DNA from: DATEOR01 sp046733475
GTDB lineage: Bacteria; Actinomycetota; Thermoleophilia; Gaiellales; Gaiellaceae
Reading direction: 5' to 3'
NCBI GenBank assembly: GCA_046733475.1
Contig: JBKPPF010000026.1
Coordinates: 11,083-75,082, forward strand
DNA length: 64,000 nucleotides
The notes beneath the pieces were generated by a model, which searched no databases, had not been told where the DNA came from, and worked only from the letters and a program-made list of their open reading frames with translations. Position numbers and translations under genes: made by a program. Positions within the stretch are counted from its first letter, which is position 1. Each line of letters begins with the position of its first letter. Shown here one piece after another: positions 44,333-49,996 of the stretch.

Positions 44333-44793
44333 ACGCAGCGGATCATCGACTTCTCTACGGTCGCTGTCACGACACCCTTCGCGTTCACAGTGAGGTGAAT
44401 GACATCCGTCTGGAGGAAGTTCTGCGCGCTCCCTTCCCCGATGATCTTGAAGTTGTTCACGAATGTGTCCGAGATGCCCCCAGTCGCCTTGACTGTCGTC
44501 GTACCAAGCGTCTCACCGGTCGCGTGATAAGTCGCACCGCTCGTCAGCCCGACGCCGGTAATCCCCTGGGGATTGAAGTGGAATCCGATCTCGACGTTGC
44601 CGCCTGAGCTCTCGGTGAAGGTGAACTGGGCGAGCAGTGTGCCGCTCAGATGGATCGCCTCGCCGCACGCCTCCTCGGGGGCGAGGACGGTGTCGAATGG
44701 GATTTTTTCGGTGTCCGCTTTCGCAGAAGCTGACGTGGCCGCAATCAGACCCGACGCAACCAGGGCCAGCAAGATGATCAGACGCCGCAGCAT
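44329..44793 (-). CDS. Secreted protein of unknown function
   Basis: 154 residues. A clear signal peptide (LRRLIILLALVASGLIAATS, cleavage near ASA-K at residue 24) precedes a soluble beta-rich domain with two Cys, one near the mature N-terminus (EEACGEAIHLSG) and one at the extreme C-terminus (SMIRCV), which could pair. No domain is recognised. Codon use is less GC-rich than the purine genes on both sides, fitting the accessory nature of the region. The ribosome site GAGGAAGGGAG precedes the ATG. Confidence 0.7.
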   Translation of the reverse strand: MLRRLIILLALVASGLIAATSASAKADTEKIPFDTVLAPEEACGEAIHLSGTLLAQFTFTESSGGNVEIGFHFNPQGITGVGLTSGATYHATGETLGTTTVKATGGISDTFVNNFKIIGEGSAQNFLQTDVIHLTVNAKGVVTATVEKSMIRCV

Positions 44794-45177
44794 GAATCTC
44801 CCTTCCTCTCGTATGTGGCGGGAGTCTCTAACTCGCCGCCAATCGAGTCAAGCCCGGCCACGAGCTGGACGAGTAAAGCCCGGTTTGTCACAACGGCTCG
44901 CCTCGTGCCCCCACCGGTGCCCCTCGGCGAGGGAAAGGTTCCGATTAGCAGGGAGCTTTGAGCCCAATACTGCCCACCTATGAAAGCCCGGTCCTCGTTC
45001 CGTAAACGCTCGGCGGCCGGAGCATCGCCGATCCGTAGGTCACGCTCTCCGACCGAGCCTGCTCGAGGTGGAGCTTTCGAGCGGGAAGCGCATCCAGATG
45101 TACGACTTGTCCACCCTTACGAGCAGAGCCTTTGACCCGGTTAGGCGGAGAGCCGACGCAGTCGTACACTCGGCGCA
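44794..45177. other. 384-base gap without a supported gene
   Basis: Divergent intergenic stretch between the secreted protein (minus) and the cyclase fragment (plus). Short frames exist on both strands, but none has a ribosome site or recognisable sequence. It probably carries both promoters and scars of earlier insertions or deletions. Confidence 0.5.
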
Positions 45178-45564
45178 ATGGGCGAGACGCGCAAAACGGT
45201 CACGGTCGTCTTTTCTGACGTGGTCGGCTCTACCGATTTGGGCGAGCGACTCGATGCCGAGGCGCTGCGACGGGTGATGGAGGGGTACTTCACCGAAATG
45301 CGCGCTGTGCTCGAGCGGCATGGCGGCTTGGTGGAGAAGTTCATCGGCGACGCGGTGATGGCCGTCTTTTTGCTTGGCTCGCGTACCGAAGCAAGACGCG
45401 CAAGGAATTCGGCTCGACCGGGTAAGATCGCCCGGCTCCTGGGGTCCTCCGAATCTCGCCGCTTTTTTTTAAGCGGACCACGGGCGGTGAGCCCGTTTTC
45501 TCCAAAAAGCCGGAACACTCGGCGATACACCCCTCGGGAGTCTTTTCGCGGCGGGTTGGGGTAG
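45178..45564 (+). pseudogene. Class III nucleotide cyclase, truncated after about 64 residues
   Basis: The frame starts convincingly as a cyclase domain: KTVTVVFSDVVGSTDLGERL and VEKFIGDAVMAVF, with both metal-binding aspartates. In intact relatives the next residues are G-x-P-x-x-H-E-D-D-A-x-R-A, but here the match stops at base 45369 and unrelated sequence (LLGSRTEARRARNSARPGK) continues to 45564. No continuation of the cyclase is found downstream in the window, so the gene was cut by a deletion or insertion. The intact neighbour at 14278-17703 has the same domain. Confidence 0.75.
45459..45476 (+). repeat. Hairpin with a T-only loop
   Basis: An exact six-base inverted repeat, CCGCTT at 45459-45464 and AAGCGG at 45471-45476, around six Ts. 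The run of T after a GC-rich segment, with CCGGG/CCCGG pairing slightly upstream (45419-45435), could also mark the end of a small transcript. It lies in the sequence that replaced the rest of the cyclase gene. Confidence 0.4.
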
Positions 45565-46076
45565 GGATGAGCCTCGAAAGAGAAGCCGACATCGACGGTG
45601 AGCCGACCCTGGTGTACGCGGCGATCGCGCGCGTCTGAGTCCCGCAAGCGACGCCAAGCCCTAGGGAGGCCAAAGTCTTCTGCTGCGAGTCTCGAACTTG
45701 GTGCGGCACGTCAAGCCATCCGCGGAGCTGGACCTGGCCGAGCCGGCTCGTTCGGCGGTCGAATCGGACAGCAGCAAGATCCGAGAACAAGAGTCGAGAA
45801 GGCGTTGGCAAATCTCGGCTCAGTAACCCCGGAACGCCCGCCGCCTCCGCCGCCTGTGTAGACAACGACGAGGACGATGACGGCCGCGAACGGCGAGTGC
45901 CACACCAATGGCCGACGTACGTCTGCTAATCGGCATGCGATCCCCTCCTGAAGCTCTACGGAGCCTGCGGGCGGCTCGGATGCTGTGCGGGGACGATGAG
46001 CAGTCAGACTTCCCACCGAAGGAGCGGTGTGCCAGTAGGCCGGTTCGGCCGTCCATCTCCTAGACCGAGGCGCTCG
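45565..46076. other. Gene-poor degenerate segment
   Basis: About 510 bases with no intact gene. The only coding trace is the frameshifted small membrane gene on the minus strand at 45711-45936. Other frames on both strands lack start signals and recognisable protein sequence. The segment looks like eroded mobile or accessory DNA. Confidence 0.45.
45711..45936 (-). pseudogene. Frameshifted small membrane/secreted protein gene
   Basis: On the minus strand an AGGAGGGG ribosome site lies seven bases before ATG 45936, which starts MPISRRTSAIGVALAV. Soon after, the frame would give only Arg/His-rich nonsense, whereas the neighbouring frame continues as FAAVIVLVVVYTGGGGGG, a good membrane helix, then RSGVTEPRFANAFS, ending at 45711. 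Removing one base near 45890 joins them into a normal N-terminal signal/anchor. The gene is thus probably broken by a single-base insertion or an assembly error. Function unknown. Confidence 0.4.
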
Positions 46077-46895
46077 TCAACGGATCACGAGCCGGTCCAC
46101 CCGGTGACCGGAACGGCTGATCGCCTTCACTACGAGCGAATCGGTCCGCGCGACAAGCTCCAGGAAACCGTGTTGCTTTACAGCCCTGACGCGATTGGGA
46201 TACGCCGAGGGGCATGACGCGTCCAGGTCGTAAAGCGGCGCTCCTCCGCCACCGTGGACGACGTACCTGACGCCGCCCTCGCTTGCGAAGCGCTGGTAAC
46301 TGTGCTCGTGGCCCGAAAGCACCACGTCGACGCCTCGGCGGCGGAAGAGCGGCACCCATCTCTCCTGGACGTCGGTGTTGCCGGTGTGGAGACCACAGGT
46401 GTACGGCGGATGATGGAACGCGACCACTTGCCATTGCGCCTTCGATGCGATGAGGCGGTCGCGAAGCCAGCGCCTCTGCCGGCGATCGACGCGGTTGGAG
46501 TTGAGGATGAAGATATCCAGATGCTGGAGCGCGCGCCGGTAATAGGGGCGGGGCATGTCAAGCTCGTCGAACTCGTACCGGCCTTGGTCCCCGAAGTCGA
46601 GGTCGTGATTTCCGAGCGCGCCGGCCGGGCGCACGCCATGCGACGGAAGCCATCCGAAGGCGTCGGTCCAGTTCTGATGGAAGTCCGTCGGGTTCTGCGT
46701 GTAGTCGTTGTCCCCGAGCGTCACGACCAGCCTGGCGGGATGGTCGCGCTCCCAGCGGCGCATCGCCGCGCCCTGCCTGAGCTCGCTCGTGCCGCCGACG
46801 CCGAAATCACCGAGCGCAAGTACCCGCGTCACGGCCGAGGCGGAATCCACGCTAGAGAAGGCCGCTATGGCTGCCGCCAGCAACAGGAAGCGCAC
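46077..46895 (-). CDS. Secreted metallophosphoesterase (purple acid phosphatase-like)
   Basis: 272 residues with a signal peptide (FLLLAAAIAAFSSVDSASA). The dinuclear-metal site is complete: LALGDFGVGG (D-x-G/D), VVTLGDNDYTQNP (GDN), GALGNHDLDF (GNHD), VVAFHHPPYT (H) and VVLSGHEHSYQRF (GHxH). It should hydrolyse phosphate esters outside the membrane, similar to type-5 acid phosphatases, with a C-terminal strand-rich end. It is one of only two full-length genes in the accessory island that are well understood, and may be the cargo of the proposed element. Confidence 0.9.
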   Translation of the reverse strand: MRFLLLAAAIAAFSSVDSASAVTRVLALGDFGVGGTSELRQGAAMRRWERDHPARLVVTLGDNDYTQNPTDFHQNWTDAFGWLPSHGVRPAGALGNHDLDFGDQGRYEFDELDMPRPYYRRALQHLDIFILNSNRVDRRQRRWLRDRLIASKAQWQVVAFHHPPYTCGLHTGNTDVQERWVPLFRRRGVDVVLSGHEHSYQRFASEGGVRYVVHGGGGAPLYDLDASCPSAYPNRVRAVKQHGFLELVARTDSLVVKAISRSGHRVDRLVIR

Positions 46896-46989
46896 GCGTG
46901 GTTTCTAGCAGGTCGGCGCGCGAGCCGGGCCCGCTCGAGGATTGCGGGCCTTCTGAGGGGTTTGCGTCGGGGGTGAGCCCTACTTTTGA

Positions 46990-47490
46990 CTATTGCGCCG
47001 ATGCGCAGATCGCTGTCACAGTGACCTGCCGCGTCACGGATCCGATGTTCTGCACGCTGACGTTCCAGCGGTTGTCAACGATGTTGCCGCTCCCGTCACT
47101 TGGCTCGGACGAGAACACCCTTACATCCTCTGGCGTCTCGATATCGAATCCACCGCCGAACACCTTCTTGCCGGCGGAGCAGGACACGAAGACGTCGACA
47201 AACGCTCCAGCGCTCACAAAGACCTGGTGCGTCTTTTCCTCGTAGCCCGCAAGCCCAGGCGGCCCTTGCGGCCCGGTCTCGCTCCACGAGATCGCTTTCT
47301 CGCTTGGGCGGCAGTGATTCATATCGGGGTCGATCACGCGTAGCTGCCCGTTTGCTTTCTTGTAGCAGCCATGGATGACTCCGTGATCGTCGGGGAGTGA
47401 CGCGTATGCGAAAACCGAACCGATGCCTGCAGCCGCGATCACCCCTGCGAGCGCCACGATGCCACGGTGGCGCATCCTGAGCCTCATCAC
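46990..47490 (-). CDS. Secreted/anchored protein with short collagen-like motif
   Basis: 166 residues. A membrane segment or signal peptide lies at residues 9-30 (GIVALAGVIAAAGIGSVFAY). The mature start is LPDDHGVIHGCYKKANGQLR and VIDPDMNHCRPSEKAISWSE, then TGPQGPPGLAG, a two-unit Gly-x-y collagen-like stretch. This HGCY-x-x-x-x-G-x-L-R-V-I-D...C-x-P-S-E-x-x-I-x-W pattern recurs in uncharacterised actinobacterial surface proteins. The C-terminal domain (VFGGGFDIETPEDVRVFSSE) is probably beta-rich. Function unknown. Confidence 0.72.
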   Translation of the reverse strand: MMRLRMRHRGIVALAGVIAAAGIGSVFAYASLPDDHGVIHGCYKKANGQLRVIDPDMNHCRPSEKAISWSETGPQGPPGLAGYEEKTHQVFVSAGAFVDVFVSCSAGKKVFGGGFDIETPEDVRVFSSEPSDGSGNIVDNRWNVSVQNIGSVTRQVTVTAICASAQ

Positions 47491-47562
47491 CGGACACCCC
47501 TCCCTCTTAGCCTCTGAGAGGACGAACTCTCTTGTTTTGCGTCCCTGAACCCGTGCGTGAAG

Positions 47563-47586
47563 AATTGTTGCGTACTCGAGACAATT
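47563..47586. repeat. Short inverted repeat near the recombinase remnant
   Basis: AATTGT at 47563-47568 pairs with ACAATT at 47581-47586. The AT-rich arms stand out in this GC-rich window and lie about 30 bases upstream of the recombinase remnant; they could be a recombinase arm site or an old operator. Confidence 0.3.
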
Positions 47587-47612
47587 GCGTCAAGTTCGCG
47601 GGCGGCTCGTGA

Positions 47613-47801
47613 GGTTCGAAGTTAACGGCGGTGACTGCGCTCGCGCTCGAGGCCCGCAACGCGTTCACGCTGCAACAGGTTGCCGGCCACGCGAACATCG
47701 CAACCACCCAGGGCTACGTTCGGCTCGCCGGTCGCCGCTTCCCCGACGAGGCAGCTGCGCTCGAGCGCCGTTACGGCCTTGCGCTCGCCGGAGACAAGTA
47801 G
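47613..47801 (+). pseudogene. Tyrosine recombinase (phage integrase), C-terminal remnant
   Basis: The frame open from 47613 to TAG 47799 encodes ALEARNAFTLQQVAGHANIA followed by TTQGYVRLAG. This is the last catalytic block of tyrosine recombinases, L-x-x-V-x-G-H-x-x-I-x-T-T-x-x-Y, with the nucleophilic Tyr. The catalytic Arg and first His region and the whole N-terminal part are missing upstream, and an in-frame stop lies at 47610. It ends 40 bases before the right direct repeat, the usual place for an integrase gene of an integrated element. Not functional. Confidence 0.72.
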
Positions 47802-47817
47802 AAATCCGGAGTAGAGG

Positions 47818-48440
47818 TTGAGCGAAGCCAGGAAACTCACGGTCTGGATCTGGTCGGACTACATCTGACCGTTCTGCGCGGTGGCCCTGGAGCGGGCCGC
47901 GTGGCTGGAGCGGGAGCACGGAGCGACCGTCGAATGGCTCCCGTTCGACCTTCATCCGGAGTACCCGCCCGAGGGAATCCCGCGCGAGGAGCTTCGTCGC
48001 CGCTATCCGAAGGACGTGCACGAGCGGACGCGCCGGATGGTGGAGGCAACGGGTCTCACCTACAACCCGCCGCCTGACGTCGTTCCGAACTCGCGGCAGG
48101 CGCTCGAGTTGACGGAGCTCGCGCGCGAGAAGGGTCTCCACGACGAGGTGCACGCGCGGCTCATGCACGCGTACTGGACGGAAGCGAGGAACATCGGCGA
48201 CCGGGAACGCTGCTCGACCTCGTGGCCGAAGCCGGGCTCGACCGCCAGGAAGCCGCCGCCGCGCTCGCCGACCGGCGCCACGCCGGTCGTGTCGACGCCT
48301 CGACGGCCCAGGCGCACCAGGCGGGCATCAACGCCATCCCCGCCTTCGTCCTCGATGGCCGGCTGCTCCTGCTCGGCGCCCAGCCGCACGACATCTTCCA
48401 GCGTGCCCTCGACCAGGTCGAGGAGAGCTCCGAGACCTGA
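47818..48440 (+). CDS. DsbA/FrnE-like oxidoreductase, candidate selenoprotein (in-frame TGA, one frameshift)
   Basis: TTG 47818, six bases after GGAG, opens SEARKLTVWIWSDYI, then TGA 47866-47868, PFC and about 110 residues in the same frame (LEREHGATVEWLPFDLHPEY, ARLMHAYWTEARNIGDRE). Near 48207 one base seems missing; the family ending continues one frame over (LLDLVAEAGLDRQEAAAALA, GINAIPAFVLDGRLLLLGAQ) to TGA 48438. The total of ~207 residues fits FrnE-like DsbA proteins, whose active site is C-P-F/W-C. The TGA replaces the first Cys, and a SECIS-like hairpin follows. Either a Sec thiol oxidoreductase (dithiol/disulfide exchange) or a decayed gene. No selA/B/C/D gene is in the window. Confidence 0.6.
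47842..47878 (+). repeat. Direct repeat, right copy (possible attR)
   Basis: Matches 43957-43993; the 22-base core 47857-47878 is identical. The core covers the D-Y-I-(TGA)-P-F-C codons of the DsbA-like gene. The distance between cores is 3885 bases. Confidence 0.6.
47877..47903 (+). promoter_or_regulatory. Candidate bacterial SECIS hairpin
   Basis: A perfect five-base stem GGCCC (47883-47887) / GGGCC (47894-47898) closes the loop TGGAGC (47888-47893). The helix extends below through U-G, G-C, C-G, G-U and C-G pairs with one bulged G. The loop starts 19 bases after the TGA and has G at its second position. Both fit the published bacterial SECIS pattern (G among the first two loop bases, loop 16-37 bases from UGA). 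GC-rich coding DNA forms hairpins easily, so this is supportive, not proof. Confidence 0.5.
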
Positions 48441-48449
48441 AAAAAGTGT

Positions 48450-48481
48450 GGGGCGGAGATCGCCGCAAGGATCTCCGCCCC
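48450..48481. terminator. Strong terminator hairpin after the DsbA-like gene
   Basis: A perfect 12-base stem (48450-48461 with 48470-48481) around an eight-base loop. It starts 10 bases after the stop 48440. A six-A run just 5' of the stem gives a U-tract for transcripts on the minus strand, so it may work in both directions. Confidence 0.8.
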
Positions 48482-48646
48482 ATCTGTTTCCGGGAGCCAG
48501 CTCCCGCCGCATCGGAGCCGTCTTCCGGAAGCCTGCCTTACCGCCGCTTCGCAGTATCGAGGGCAGGAGCCACTTGATTCCATCCCGCTTTAGGTGGTTC
48601 ACCGACTCGCTTCACTCAGCTCGACACGATCTCTTAGGCTTGGCTC
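48482..48646 (+). promoter_or_regulatory. Promoter region of the xanthine dehydrogenase operon
   Basis: 165 bases between the terminator and GTG 48647. It holds a small inverted repeat GGGAGC-CA-GCTCCC (48491-48504) that could be an operator. No clear -35/-10 pair was identified. Confidence 0.4.
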
Positions 48647-49441
48647 GTGGAGGTGCTTACCCCGCAGACGCTCGACGAAGCGCTGGCGCTGAAGGCCGAG
48701 CGAAAGGACGCGGTTCCGATCCAGGGTGGGACCGACGTCATGGTCGAGCTGAACTTCGACCGCGCCCGGCCGGAGACGATCCTGAACCTGAACGAGGTCG
48801 CCGAGCTGCGCGGCTGGGGAAGGGACAACGGCACGCTTCGGCTCGGATCCGGCCTGACGTACGCGGATGCGATGGGGACCCGCGTCGCTTCGGTGTTGCC
48901 GGCTCTCGCCGAGGCGTCGCGGACGGTGGGCTCGCCGCAGATCCGGAACCGGGGCACGCTGGGCGGGAATCTGGGCACGGCTTCGCCCGCAGGCGACGCC
49001 TTGCCCCCGTTGCTCGTCTACGAGGCGGAGGTGGTAGTCGCCTCGGCTGCGCGGGGGGTGCGAGTCGTCCCGGCCGGGCGCTTCCTCACGGGACCGAAGC
49101 AAAACGCGCTTCTCCCCGACGAGCTGATCGTCGCGGTGCGCCTGGAGCCGCGCGAGATGCGGCAGACATTCATGAAGGTGGGGCCGCGGAACGCGATGGT
49201 GATCGCGGTAGTCTCGCTCTGCCTGGCGATCGACCGCGACGCGGACGAGATTCGCGTCTCATACGGGTCGGCGGGCCCGAGGCCGGGGTTCGTACGGGCT
49301 GGGCTCAGGGATGCGGCTGAGCTGCCGGAGCTCGTCGCGCGGGATGCGTCCCCGATCGACGACGTGCGCGGAACGGCGGCCTACCGAATCCATGCGCTGA
49401 AAGTCCTCGTGAGCCGAGCGCTGAACCGGTGTCTGACGTGA
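48647..49441 (+). CDS. Xanthine dehydrogenase, FAD-binding subunit
   Basis: 264 residues from GTG 48647. The FAD-binding motifs are complete: IQGGTDVMVELNFDRARPET (GGTD loop) and VGSPQIRNRGTLGGNLGTAS, which is the Q-I-R-N-x-G-T-x-G-G-N signature of the vanillyl-alcohol-oxidase-type FAD domain in CoxM/XdhB proteins. It passes electrons from the Fe-S subunit to NAD+ or another acceptor. It is first in the order FAD-FeS-Mo, as in the CoxMSL layout; xanthine as substrate is inferred from the purine genes around it. Confidence 0.93.
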   Translation: MEVLTPQTLDEALALKAERKDAVPIQGGTDVMVELNFDRARPETILNLNEVAELRGWGRDNGTLRLGSGLTYADAMGTRVASVLPALAEASRTVGSPQIRNRGTLGGNLGTASPAGDALPPLLVYEAEVVVASAARGVRVVPAGRFLTGPKQNALLPDELIVAVRLEPREMRQTFMKVGPRNAMVIAVVSLCLAIDRDADEIRVSYGSAGPRPGFVRAGLRDAAELPELVARDASPIDDVRGTAAYRIHALKVLVSRALNRCLT

Positions 49442-49893
49442 GGATTGCGCTCACGGTCAACGGCGAGCCGGTGGAGGCCGAGGTCTGGGAGGGCGAGAGC
49501 CTTCTCTACGCGCTGCGAGAGCACATGGGCCTGCCCGGCTCGAAGAACGCGTGCGAGCAGGGCGAGTGCGGGTCGTGCTCCGTCCTGCTCGACGGGACGC
49601 TGGTCTGCGCGTGCCTGGTGCTGGCGGTGCAGGCGGACGGGCACGAGATCGTGACGGTGGAGGGGCTCGGGTCGGACGGGGCGCTCCATCCGGTGCAGGA
49701 GGCGTTCGCGACGACCGGCGCGGTGCAGTGCGGGTTCTGCACGCCGGGGCTGATCGTGGCGACGGTGGATCTGCTGGCGCGCGTCCCGGAGCCGACGGAC
49801 GACGAGATCCGGGAGGCGCTGAGCGGCAACCTCTGCCGGTGCACGGGGTACGCAAAGATCTTCGACGCGGTCAGGATGGCGGCAGGCTCGTGA
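49429..49893 (+). CDS. Xanthine dehydrogenase, 2Fe-2S subunit
   Basis: 154 residues from GTG 49429; a GTG at 49438 whose GTGA overlaps the previous stop is an equally good start. The plant-type cluster is ACEQGECGSCSVLLDGTLVC (C-x4-C-x2-C-x11-C), and the second, helical cluster is QCGFCTPGLIVATVDLLARV with CRCTGY. Both [2Fe-2S] clusters are thus intact and carry electrons from the Mo site to FAD. Overlap with the FAD subunit shows co-translation; the Mo subunit follows after 103 bases. Confidence 0.95.
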   Translation: MSDVRIALTVNGEPVEAEVWEGESLLYALREHMGLPGSKNACEQGECGSCSVLLDGTLVCACLVLAVQADGHEIVTVEGLGSDGALHPVQEAFATTGAVQCGFCTPGLIVATVDLLARVPEPTDDEIREALSGNLCRCTGYAKIFDAVRMAAGS

Positions 49894-49996
49894 GCAGGCA
49901 CTCTGTATTGGGGCCACCCCGGACCACCACCCGCTTCGAGCGTAGCGTCGCCAAGCGCGCCGGTGGCACGCGAATCCGAACGAAACTGAGCCAATC

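Noticed and set aside
45341..45865. A 174-residue minus-strand frame across the cyclase break point
   Set aside because: No ribosome site or domain, and it crosses the junction of two unrelated sequences.
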